The notes below the pieces were generated by a model that was not told where the DNA came from, made no database searches, and was given only the letters and a program-made list of their open reading frames with translations. From contig NZ_CP129971.1 of NCBI RefSeq assembly GCF_030503855.1, forward strand, positions 4,402,001 to 4,466,000: 64,000 bases of DNA, given 5' to 3'. A program made the position numbers and the translations under genes. How positions within the stretch are numbered: position 1 is the stretch's first letter; each line of letters starts with the position of its first letter. The stretch is from Marivirga salinae. Lineage in GTDB: Bacteria; Bacteroidota; Bacteroidia; Cytophagales; Cyclobacteriaceae. Positions 56,978 through 64,000 of this stretch are shown here, piece after piece.

Positions 56978-57511
56978 TTACATTCTAGAAGCTTCCTCCA
57001 CTTCGGTGAAATATTCCTGAAATTCTTTCATAGGTTTGGAAATTGAAATCCTGCCCGAGCGAACAAATTCCAGAATACCATGTGGCTTCAGCTGTTCAAA
57101 AAGCTCTTGCGTTTCCTCCTTGAAACCAGTCTTTTCAATAATGGTGAAATCTGGTTCCACTGCTAGCAAACGAGCATGATGCTTTCGTACGATATATTCT
57201 ACCTCTTTCGTCTGGGATAATAACTTAGTCGGCATTTTATATAAAGCCATTTCCTGATATACTATCCCATCATTTTTATGATAAAAAGCTTTAAAAACAT
57301 CCACTTGCTTTTCAATCTGCTTCACGATTTTCTTGATTTTATCTTCCGTTGAGCTTACCACAATCGTATAGCGATGAATATCCTTTACCTCACTTTCTGA
57401 AGCGGTAATACTTTCAATATTGATATGCCTTCGTGTAAAAATCGTAGTCACCCTGTGCAAAATTCCTATCAGGTTTTCAGTGTATATTGATAATGTGAAT
57501 TGCTCTTTCAT
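56978..57511 (-). CDS. ilvN: Acetolactate synthase small (regulatory) subunit
   Basis: The 177-residue protein has an N-terminal ACT domain (about 4-80: FTLSIYTENLIGILHRVTTI then RRHINIESITAS) and a second C-terminal ACT-like domain. It gives valine feedback to IlvB. Length is normal for IlvN/IlvH. It lies between ilvB and ilvC in the operon, each separated by gaps of about 100 bases with repeats. Confidence 0.95.
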   Translation of the reverse strand: MKEQFTLSIYTENLIGILHRVTTIFTRRHINIESITASESEVKDIHRYTIVVSSTEDKIKKIVKQIEKQVDVFKAFYHKNDGIVYQEMALYKMPTKLLSQTKEVEYIVRKHHARLLAVEPDFTIIEKTGFKEETQELFEQLKPHGILEFVRSGRISISKPMKEFQEYFTEVEEASRM

Positions 57512-57614
57512 ATTTTAGATTTTTAGATACTAGAATCTAGAACCTAGACTCTATTCATTTCTTATACTACATCAGGTCTGACCTTCGGTACTGACCTAAG
57601 TGCCACTCAACGGC
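57512..57614. repeat. Repeat module in the ilvB-ilvN gap
   Basis: Same composite as in the ilvN-ilvC gap: an AT-rich part with AATCTAGAACCTAGA (57513-57549) and the identical 22-base GGTCTGACC-type repeat at 57575-57596. Confidence 0.75.
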
Positions 57615-59348
57615 CTACTCCAGCCTAATTTCTGATACCGAAGCACCTGTTGGAATCATAGGAAAAATATTATTCTCTTTTCCGACCATTACTTCCAGCA
57701 AATAGCTTCCTTCGTGGTTTAAAAATCTATGAATGCTATCTTCCAACTTCTCTCTTTCTGTTACTTTTTCGGATGCAATACCATAGCCTTTGGCTATCAT
57801 TTGAAAATCAGGATTAACCATATCCACTGAGGAATAGCGCTTTTCAAAAAACATATCCTGCCATTGCCTTACCATTCCAAGAAACTCATTATTTAAAAGT
57901 AGAATTTTTACATCCACTTTAGTTTCGAATATCACGCCCAATTCTTGTATGGTCATTTGAAAACCACCATCGCCAATCACAGCAATTACTTGTCGGTGAG
58001 GGGCTGCGAATTTTGCTCCAATAGCTGCTGGAAGGGCAAAGCCCATAGTTCCTAATCCGCCAGAGGTGACATTGCTTTTCCAATTGGCATATTTATAATA
58101 GCGCTGAGCCACCATCTGATGCTGTCCCACATCAGTCACAATAATCGCATTACCTCGTGAGATATTTGAGATATGCTTGATCACCTCCCCCATACTCATC
58201 GGCTCATCCGCTTGAGGATTTAATTCATTTTTAATTACTTTTTCTTCCTCCTGCGCATTTAATTCTTTAAATCGAGTCAGCCATTCATCATGCTTCTTTT
58301 TATTTACTTTATTCAATAATGCAGCAAGTGATTCTTTGCAATTACCCAAAACAGGAACATCCGCTTCCACATTTTTATTAATTTCAGCTGGATCAATCTC
58401 TAAATGTATCACCTTCGCTTGCTTCGCATATCGGCTTACATCTCCTGTTACCCTGTCATCAAAACGCATCCCAACCGCTATCAAAACATCACATTCATTG
58501 GTTAAAATATTAGGTGCATAATTTCCATGCATCCCTAACATTCCTACATTCAAAGGATGAGAAGTTGGAAGTGCTGATAAGCCCATGATAGTCCAGGCTG
58601 CGGGGATGCCTGTTTTTTCGACAAATTCCTGAAACTCCTTTTTGGCATTAGATAAAAGCACTCCATGCCCAAATAGAATCAATGGCTTTTTAGCTGAATT
58701 GATCAACTTAGCTGCATCATCCAATGCTTTTTCACTTAATTTAGGATTAGGCACATAGCTTCTGATCTGATCGCAAGTTTCGTATTCCTCAAAATCAGCC
58801 ACTTCAAATTGAGCATCTTTGGTTATATCCACCAATACCGGCCCCGGCTTTCCACTGCGAGCTATGAAAAATGCTTTTGCTACTGCATTGGGGATATCTT
58901 TAGCTTTGGTCACCTGAATATTCCATTTCGTTACTGCCATGGAAATACTCACAATATCGGTTTCCTGAAAAGCATCTGAACCAATCATTTTGCCTGGTAC
59001 TTGCCCAGTTATGCAAACCATAGGTGTAGAATCCAATTGAGCATCTGCCAAGCCAGTTATTAAATTAGTAGCTCCCGGACCAGAAGTAGCCAAACAAACG
59101 CCCACTTTACCTGAAACTCTGGCAAATCCTTGAGCAGCATGAGTTGCACCCTGCTCATGACGGGTCATGATGTGTTTTATTTTATCCTTTTGATCAAATA
59201 AAGCATCATAAACCGGCATTATTGCCCCACCAGGATAACCGAAAAGTGTTTCCACTCCCTCACGGATAAGGCAATTCACCAAGGCGGCTGCACCACTCAT
59301 GGTAGTTTTCGCTTTCGTTTTCTGTGATTTAGTGGCTACTTCTTCCAT
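57615..59348 (-). CDS. ilvB: Acetolactate synthase large subunit
   Basis: IlvB makes acetolactate or acetohydroxybutyrate from pyruvate with thiamine diphosphate. The 577-residue protein has the active-site Glu in RHEQGATHAAQGFARVSG near residues 62-79, the substrate-channel region, and the ThDP/Mg motif GDGGFQMTIQELG near 459-471 with NNEFLGMVRQWQ. It begins one base after ilvD, showing tight coupling. Confidence 0.97.
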   Translation of the reverse strand: MEEVATKSQKTKAKTTMSGAAALVNCLIREGVETLFGYPGGAIMPVYDALFDQKDKIKHIMTRHEQGATHAAQGFARVSGKVGVCLATSGPGATNLITGLADAQLDSTPMVCITGQVPGKMIGSDAFQETDIVSISMAVTKWNIQVTKAKDIPNAVAKAFFIARSGKPGPVLVDITKDAQFEVADFEEYETCDQIRSYVPNPKLSEKALDDAAKLINSAKKPLILFGHGVLLSNAKKEFQEFVEKTGIPAAWTIMGLSALPTSHPLNVGMLGMHGNYAPNILTNECDVLIAVGMRFDDRVTGDVSRYAKQAKVIHLEIDPAEINKNVEADVPVLGNCKESLAALLNKVNKKKHDEWLTRFKELNAQEEEKVIKNELNPQADEPMSMGEVIKHISNISRGNAIIVTDVGQHQMVAQRYYKYANWKSNVTSGGLGTMGFALPAAIGAKFAAPHRQVIAVIGDGGFQMTIQELGVIFETKVDVKILLLNNEFLGMVRQWQDMFFEKRYSSVDMVNPDFQMIAKGYGIASEKVTEREKLEDSIHRFLNHEGSYLLEVMVGKENNIFPMIPTGASVSEIRLE

Positions 59349-59349
59349 A

Positions 59350-61029
59350 TTATAAATCCGTTATGCATCCTAATGATGCTGATGATACCAATTTGCTGTA
59401 CTTCTTTAAACTTCCGCTTACATTTCTTGCCGGCTTTGTTGGAGTTTTTGTTTTACGCTTTTCCCACTCCTCTTCTTCCATCAAAACACTAATTGAATTT
59501 TCTACTGCATCAATCCTGATGCGGTCTCCATTCTCCACATAAGCCAAAGGGCCATTGTCAAAAGCTTCCGGTGAGATATGTCCAACTACAAAACCGTGGG
59601 TTCCTCCAGAAAATCTTCCATCTGTAATGAGGGCTACTTTCTTACCTAAACCAGCTCCCATGATGGCAGCAGTAGGTTTTAGCATTTCGGGCATTCCAGG
59701 ACCTCCTTTTGGACCCTCATATCGAATCACCACAACATCTCCTTCTTTTATCTCGCCTCTTGCAATGCCGTCATTAGCCAGAAATTCACCATCGTAAACC
59801 CTTGCGGTTCCTTCGAAAATTTCTCCTTCTTTTCCAGTGATTTTTGCTACTGCTCCTTCAGGCGCTAAATTGCCTTTCAGAATTCGCAGGTGACCTGAGC
59901 TTTTGATTGGGTTTTTCACAGAATGAATGATATCTTGCTTTTCGTCTAAACCTGTAACATCTTGATAATTCTCAGCTAAAGTTTTACCGGTTATGGTCAT
60001 ACAATTGCCATGTAAAAGCCCTTCTTCCAGCATCATTTTCATTACGGCAGGAATTCCTCCATTTTTATGTAAATCCTCCATTAAATATTTACCAGATGGC
60101 TTTAAATCAGCCAGATAAGGGGTTTCGGCACTGATTCGAGCGAAATCTTCCAATGTTAAATCGATTTCAAAAGCATTGGCTACTGCTAATAAATGTAAAA
60201 CAGCATTGGTAGATCCGCCCAAAACTGTAATCAACCGAATGGCATTTTCAAATGATTTTTTAGTAACTATATCTCGAGGTTTCAGATCATTTTCGATCAA
60301 TTTTTTAACCGCTAAACCAGCCTCAGCACATTCTTTCCTTTTATCCTCACTTTGAGCAGGATTTGACGCCCCATATGGCAAACACAATCCCAAAGCTTCA
60401 ATAGCTGAAGCCATGGTGTTAGCAGTGTACATTCCACCGCAGGCTCCAGGACCTGGGCAGGCATTCGCTACAACTCCTTTAAAATCTTCTTCAGAAATAG
60501 TGTTGGCTTGCTTTTTACCCAAGGCTTCAAAAGCAGAAACCACATCCAGTTTTTCGCCATTATGACAACCTGGAGCAATAGTCCCTCCATAAATAATCAG
60601 AGAAGGGCGATTTAATCTTCCCATAGCCAGTAATGCACCCGGCATATTTTTATCACATCCTGTAATGGCAATCATGGCATCATAAGCCTGTGCATTCACC
60701 ACCGTTTCCATGGAATCGGCTATAATATCTCGAGATGGCAAGGAATAACGCATTCCGTTGGTGCCCATAGAAATGCCATCGCTAACTCCAATGGTATTGA
60801 AAATCAAGCCCACCCACTCATAAGATTTGATGCTTTTTTTGACCTCCACAGCCAAATCATTCAAATGCATATTGCAAGGATTGCCCTCAAAACCAGTGCT
60901 GGCAATGCCAATTTGTGGTTTTTCCAAATCCTTATCGGACAAACCTATCGCATGCAACATGGCCTGAGCGGCAGGCTGGGTTGGGTCTTGCGTAACTGCT
61001 TTACTGTATGGATTTAATTCCTTCGCCAT
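59350..61029 (-). CDS. ilvD: Dihydroxy-acid dehydratase
   Basis: IlvD removes water from dihydroxy acids in valine and isoleucine synthesis. I chose the ATG at 61029 ([15 protein letters not shown]), 559 residues; the frame is open 29 codons upstream inside ilvE. Iron-sulfur cysteines are in [17 protein letters not shown] and [16 protein letters not shown]. Its ATG overlaps the ilvE stop by one base. Confidence 0.97.
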   Translation of the reverse strand: MAKELNPYSKAVTQDPTQPAAQAMLHAIGLSDKDLEKPQIGIASTGFEGNPCNMHLNDLAVEVKKSIKSYEWVGLIFNTIGVSDGISMGTNGMRYSLPSRDIIADSMETVVNAQAYDAMIAITGCDKNMPGALLAMGRLNRPSLIIYGGTIAPGCHNGEKLDVVSAFEALGKKQANTISEEDFKGVVANACPGPGACGGMYTANTMASAIEALGLCLPYGASNPAQSEDKRKECAEAGLAVKKLIENDLKPRDIVTKKSFENAIRLITVLGGSTNAVLHLLAVANAFEIDLTLEDFARISAETPYLADLKPSGKYLMEDLHKNGGIPAVMKMMLEEGLLHGNCMTITGKTLAENYQDVTGLDEKQDIIHSVKNPIKSSGHLRILKGNLAPEGAVAKITGKEGEIFEGTARVYDGEFLANDGIARGEIKEGDVVVIRYEGPKGGPGMPEMLKPTAAIMGAGLGKKVALITDGRFSGGTHGFVVGHISPEAFDNGPLAYVENGDRIRIDAVENSISVLMEEEEWEKRKTKTPTKPARNVSGSLKKYSKLVSSASLGCITDL

Positions 61030-61919
61030 TATATGATGGTTTGATTTTGCAAATCGTTGAATAATACTTTCTGCCTGTATATATGATAAATGCTCTGTCC
61101 AATAGAATCTTCCCAATTAAGTGGAAAAACGGTATCATTCACCTGTGCGATTGGCGCAATTTCCGCTGCAGTCCCAGTGAAGAAAGCTGCATCAGCTTCC
61201 AATAATTGGGCTTTAGAAATAGGCTTTTCGGTAACCTTAATTCCGTGTTCTTTGCAAATTTCCAGTACAGTTTGGCGAGTAATTCCTGGCAAAATATTAC
61301 CTCGTGATGGAGTATACAATTCCCCATTTTTCTCTATGAAAATATTGGCACCAGAACCTTCAGAAACATGCTGAGTATAGTCCAATAAAATAGCTTCATC
61401 ATAACCCAATTTCTTAGCTTCAGTCGTTGCTAGAATTGAATTGGTATAATGCCCCACAACTTTGGCTTCCACATGCTGAGATGCAGGATGGATACGCTGA
61501 TAAGATGATATTTTAGCCTTGATTGGATCATGACCTAAATATTTTTCCCATTTCCAGGCGCAAATAAATACATTAACTTCATCAGTAGGTTGCAAAGCCA
61601 TATTGGCTCCCAAATAAACCAATGGACGGATGTATGCATCTGTCAAATTGTTTCTGTCCAGCAATTCATAGCTGATACTTACTAATTCTTCCACTGAATA
61701 AGGTATTTCAATATGCATTAAATCAGCGGATTTGTGCAAACGTTCAAAGTGATCATGAGCTTTGAAAATATTGAAGCCCACATCATTTTTATAAGCACGA
61801 ATTCCTTCAAAAACACCATTTCCATAGTGCAAGGTTTGACTGTACAAACTAGTTTGGGCATCTTCGGCATATTGCCAATCGCCATTAAGGAATACTAGGG
61901 TTTTGTTGTTGTAATACAT
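61029..61919 (-). CDS. ilvE: Branched-chain amino acid aminotransferase
   Basis: IlvE makes the last step to Leu, Ile and Val with PLP. I chose the ATG at 61919 ([15 protein letters not shown]), 296 residues; a longer TTG-started frame would cover the terminator hairpin upstream and is less likely. Family marks are [13 protein letters not shown] near 31-43, and [18 protein letters not shown] for the later motif. It is the first ilv gene after a predicted attenuator. Confidence 0.95.
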   Translation of the reverse strand: MYYNNKTLVFLNGDWQYAEDAQTSLYSQTLHYGNGVFEGIRAYKNDVGFNIFKAHDHFERLHKSADLMHIEIPYSVEELVSISYELLDRNNLTDAYIRPLVYLGANMALQPTDEVNVFICAWKWEKYLGHDPIKAKISSYQRIHPASQHVEAKVVGHYTNSILATTEAKKLGYDEAILLDYTQHVSEGSGANIFIEKNGELYTPSRGNILPGITRQTVLEICKEHGIKVTEKPISKAQLLEADAAFFTGTAAEIAPIAQVNDTVFPLNWEDSIGQSIYHIYRQKVLFNDLQNQTII

Positions 61920-61950
61920 AGCCGTTTGGGTTATAAAATTGTGTATAATT

Positions 61951-61985
61951 AAAAAGCCATCCTGTTTTGGCAAGATGGCTTTATA
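61951..61985 (-). terminator. Terminator of the predicted ilvE leader attenuator
   Basis: On the minus strand AAAGCCATC (61982-61974), a 12-base loop and GATGGCTTT (61961-61953) form a 9-bp stem followed by a T-run (TTTTTAATTATA). It stands 32 bases before the ilvE ATG. Its 5' arm can pair instead with 62003-62018. Confidence 0.8.
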
Positions 61986-62057
61986 TCATTTCATTTTTGA
62001 TAAAAGCTCATCCTGCCATTTTGAAAAAAATGACTATAGTGTTAATAATGACAACAT
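61968..62057 (-). promoter_or_regulatory. Predicted transcription attenuator of the ilv genes
   Basis: The minus strand of the leuB-ilvE gap holds, in order, a short ORF with Leu codons (62057-62034), region 2 (62020-62003), region 3 (61982-61968) and the terminator. Region 1 TGTCATT in the leader codons (62053-62047) pairs with AATGGCA in region 2 (62020-62014). Region 2 pairs with region 3 over about 15 positions with one bulge. Region 3 also forms the terminator. This is the classic set of 1:2, 2:3 and 3:4 pairings. Function is predicted only. Confidence 0.65.
62034..62057 (-). CDS. Possible leader peptide MLSLLTL
   Basis: ATG TTG TCA TTA TTA ACA CTA TAG encodes seven residues, four of them Leu, with two Leu codons in tandem. 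It starts 21 bases after the leuB stop and is followed by the alternate stems described for the attenuator. Shortage of charged tRNA-Leu would stall a ribosome on region 1 and favour readthrough. No Shine-Dalgarno is clear, which is usual in Bacteroidota. Confidence 0.5.
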   Translation of the reverse strand: MLSLLTL

Positions 62058-62078
62058 TTTTGATTTCAAATTTTCTCA

Positions 62079-63161
62079 TCACGCATTGACTGTTACCAGT
62101 TTTTTTATTTGTTCCACTACAAAGTCACCTACTTCTTTGGTGCTTTTTGGATTTTCTTTTTGGATGTCTTCAGTAGCAAATCCCGCTTCTAATGATTTTG
62201 CTACAGCATCTTTTATAATTTGACTTTCTTCTTTTAAATCAAAGGCGTATTCCAACAGCATGGCGGCTGATAGAATTGCTCCTAGAGGATTTGCAACTCC
62301 CTTACCTGCCGCTTGAGGATATGAACCATGAATAGGCTCAAATAAACTACTTTTGGTTCCAAGCGAGGCTGAAGGTAATAGACCCAATGAACCGGAAATA
62401 ACAGAAGCTTCATCCGTAATGATATCCCCAAACATATTTTCAGTCAGCACCACATCAAAATCTTTCGGGTTCTGAATGATTTTCATGGCGGCATTATCCA
62501 CAAACATAAAGTCCAATTCTACCTCAGGATATTGCTTTGATAATTCTTTTACGGTTTCCCTCCACAGACGAGATGTAGCTAAAACATTAGCTTTATCCAC
62601 CAAAGTGAGTTTCTTTCTTCTGCTCTGTGCAGCTTTAAAAGCCAAATGTGATATTCTTTCAATTTCATTTTTTGAATATACACAGCTATCAAAAGCGGTA
62701 TTTCCATCTTCGGATCTACCTCTTGGTTCACCAAAATAAATTCCTCCAGTTAATTCCCTGAAAACCACGAAATCAGTTCCTTTGATGATGTGTTCCTTCA
62801 ATGGAGATATAGGCAAAAGGGCATCATAACTACTTACAGGACGTACATTAGCAAAAAGCCCTAGATTTTTACGCATTTTCAACAATCCTTGTTCAGGGCG
62901 TACTTTTGCATTAGGGTCATTATCATATTTTGGGTCACCTATAGCACCAAACAAAATAGCATCTGCTGATTTACAGCTCTCTTCTGTTGCTTCCGGAAAA
63001 GGATTCCCAGTGGCATCAATTGCAGCTGCCCCAATTAATGCTTCGCTGTATTGAAATTGATGACCGAAAGTTTCAGCTACAGCATCGAGGGCTTTCACTG
63101 CCTCGGCTGTTACTTCAGGACCGATTCCATCTCCGGCTAATATTGCTATGTTTTTGTTCAT
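62079..63161 (-). CDS. leuB: 3-isopropylmalate dehydrogenase
   Basis: LeuB oxidises and decarboxylates 3-isopropylmalate in leucine synthesis. The 360-residue protein has GDGIGPEVTAEAVKAL at the start, RxxxR-type substrate residues around KMRKNLGLFANVRP, KANVLATSRLWRE, and the NAD-site DEASVISGSLGLLPSASLG. It follows leuD after 125 bases and precedes the attenuator of ilvE. Confidence 0.97.
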   Translation of the reverse strand: MNKNIAILAGDGIGPEVTAEAVKALDAVAETFGHQFQYSEALIGAAAIDATGNPFPEATEESCKSADAILFGAIGDPKYDNDPNAKVRPEQGLLKMRKNLGLFANVRPVSSYDALLPISPLKEHIIKGTDFVVFRELTGGIYFGEPRGRSEDGNTAFDSCVYSKNEIERISHLAFKAAQSRRKKLTLVDKANVLATSRLWRETVKELSKQYPEVELDFMFVDNAAMKIIQNPKDFDVVLTENMFGDIITDEASVISGSLGLLPSASLGTKSSLFEPIHGSYPQAAGKGVANPLGAILSAAMLLEYAFDLKEESQIIKDAVAKSLEAGFATEDIQKENPKSTKEVGDFVVEQIKKLVTVNA

Positions 63162-63187
63162 ATCTTAAATTCACTTTTTCTCATAAC

Positions 63188-63280
63188 GGTCAGACGCTGA
63201 CCCTAAATAAATTATCCTTCTATATTGATCTTAATGAAGTAATTAGTCTTATCCGCATTTATAAAGTTAAGCGTCAGACC
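63188..63280. repeat. Palindromes in the leuD-leuB gap
   Basis: GGTCAG-ACG-CTGACC (63188-63202) is a small perfect hairpin, and GCGTCAGACC (63271-63280) is a second piece in inverse direction (GGTCTGACGC). They resemble the GGTCTGACC repeats in the ilv gaps. The stretch between is AT-rich. Confidence 0.55.
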
Positions 63281-63286
63281 ATAATC

Positions 63287-63877
63287 TCATTCCGCTAGAG
63301 ACTGCTCGTAAGCTTCAATTTCATTCTTTTTGTTCAACAGAAAATCTATATCATCAAAACCATTTTGCAGACAGTATTTTTTATAAGAGTTAATTTCAAA
63401 GCTTTCGGTTAACGCTGAACCAACTAAGCTGATTTCTTGCTCATTTAAATCAATCTGCAATTTGGCATCCGGTCTATTTTTTAAAATTTGAAAAACCTGC
63501 GCCAAGAAATCATCCGTTACCTGAACTGGCAAGAGACCATTATTCAAAGCATTATTTTTAAATATATCTGCAAAAAAGCTAGAAACTACTGCCTTAAAGC
63601 CATAATCAACCAATGCCCAGGCAGCATGCTCGCGACTAGATCCGCAACCAAAATTTCTTCCTGCCACCAGGATCTCGCCTTTATTCCCTTCCTGATTCAA
63701 TACAAATTCAGGATTGGGTGATCCATCTTCAAAATACCGCCAGTCACGGAAGAGGTTCTCACCGAACCCCTCCCGGCTGACGGATTTCAGGAAACGAGCG
63801 GGTATAATCTGATCTGTATCTACATCCTCGAAAGGAAGCAGTACAGCCTGACTATTTAATGTGTTAAACTTTTCCAT
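63287..63877 (-). CDS. leuD: 3-isopropylmalate dehydratase small subunit
   Basis: LeuD forms the swivel domain of isopropylmalate isomerase with LeuC. The 196-residue protein has [20 protein letters not shown] near residues 19-38 and the [17 protein letters not shown] motif near 73-89. It lies six bases after leuC, as usual. Confidence 0.97.
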   Translation of the reverse strand: MEKFNTLNSQAVLLPFEDVDTDQIIPARFLKSVSREGFGENLFRDWRYFEDGSPNPEFVLNQEGNKGEILVAGRNFGCGSSREHAAWALVDYGFKAVVSSFFADIFKNNALNNGLLPVQVTDDFLAQVFQILKNRPDAKLQIDLNEQEISLVGSALTESFEINSYKKYCLQNGFDDIDFLLNKKNEIEAYEQSLAE

Positions 63878-63883
63878 ACTATC

Positions 63884-64000
63884 TTATGCTTCTAATTTCA
63901 TTAATTCCCTCACATCAGAAATTTTACCGGAAAGTGCAGACGCTGCTGCAGTCAAAGGACTCGCCAATAAAGTTCTGGCACCTTGCCCTTGTCTTCCTTC
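63884..64000 (-). CDS. leuC: 3-isopropylmalate dehydratase large subunit, C-terminal end
   Basis: The last 38 codons are in the window. They include [20 protein letters not shown], the conserved C-terminal NRQGxGxRT-type segment of LeuC, and end in ...RELMKLEA. The remainder lies beyond base 64000. leuD follows directly. Confidence 0.93.
   Translation of the reverse strand, partial: EGRQGQGARTLLASPLTAAASALSGKISDVRELMKLEA

Noticed and set aside
61920..61973. Longer TTG start for ilvE
   Set aside because: The extra codons run over the terminator hairpin and do not match aminotransferase starts.
62120..62127. Promoter for ilvE inside leuB (TGACTTTG)
   Set aside because: The first A of TAnnTTTG is missing and no TTTG stands 19 bases upstream.

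Overview
The window looks like a chromosomal segment of a Bacteroidota bacterium, most likely of the Cytophagales (Marivirga-like; this placement is an inference). Supporting signs are the low-GC coding style, rpsJ joined to the str operon and not to the S10 operon, DUF3467 behind rpoC, a fused CcoN-CcoO oxidase subunit, BatA-type membrane proteins, and promoters of the Bacteroidota form TTTG-N19/20-TAnnTTTG, seen four times in front of the translation genes. No phage, transposase, plasmid or CRISPR genes are visible.

Region 1 (1-21016, minus strand) is the core translation and transcription cluster. In transcription order it holds tRNA-Tyr, tRNA-Gly, tRNA-Thr, tuf, tRNA-Trp, secE, nusG, rplK, rplA, rplJ, rplL, rpoB, rpoC, a DUF3467 gene, rpsL, rpsG, fusA, rpsJ, and then the start of the S10 operon (rplC, rplD, rplW, rplB, rpsS, rplV, rpsC and five codons of rplP). 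Terminators and promoters can be read at the joints, and two terminators are folded into the next promoter. rpoC carries a one-base frameshift near codon 1105.

Region 2 (21017-29070, plus strand) has a biotin carrier protein, pyrH, frr, then a tight five-gene run: BatA-like membrane protein, a dihydroorotase-like protein without its metal ligands, a DUF4199 membrane protein and two glycosyltransferases.

Region 3 (29022-42954) is mixed: an orphan membrane protein flanked by inverted repeats, a DUF3352/MORN-type protein, a sodium/solute symporter, an Mpo1-like protein, a DUF3781 gene beside a gene remnant, hemB, an acid phosphatase lipoprotein, an orphan histidine kinase, a GAF/PAS membrane sensor coupled to a thioredoxin-like protein, a ribosome hibernation factor coupled to a degenerate HepT-like protein, and a Fur-family regulator.

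Region 4 (43138-51823, plus strand) is a full cbb3 oxidase locus: ccoI, ccoS, ccoNO, ccoQ, ccoP, ccoG, ccoH and a SafE-like membrane protein. A Crp/Fnr-type palindrome lies just upstream. gcvT and a small exported protein with a carboxypeptidase-regulatory-like domain follow.

Region 5 (54115-64000, minus strand) is the branched-chain amino acid run leuC-leuD-leuB-ilvE-ilvD-ilvB-ilvN-ilvC-ilvA. Most of its gaps hold palindromic repeats. The leuB-ilvE gap holds what reads as a complete leader-peptide attenuator: a seven-residue ORF MLSLLTL followed by mutually exclusive stems and a terminator. This is the most interesting regulatory signal in the window.
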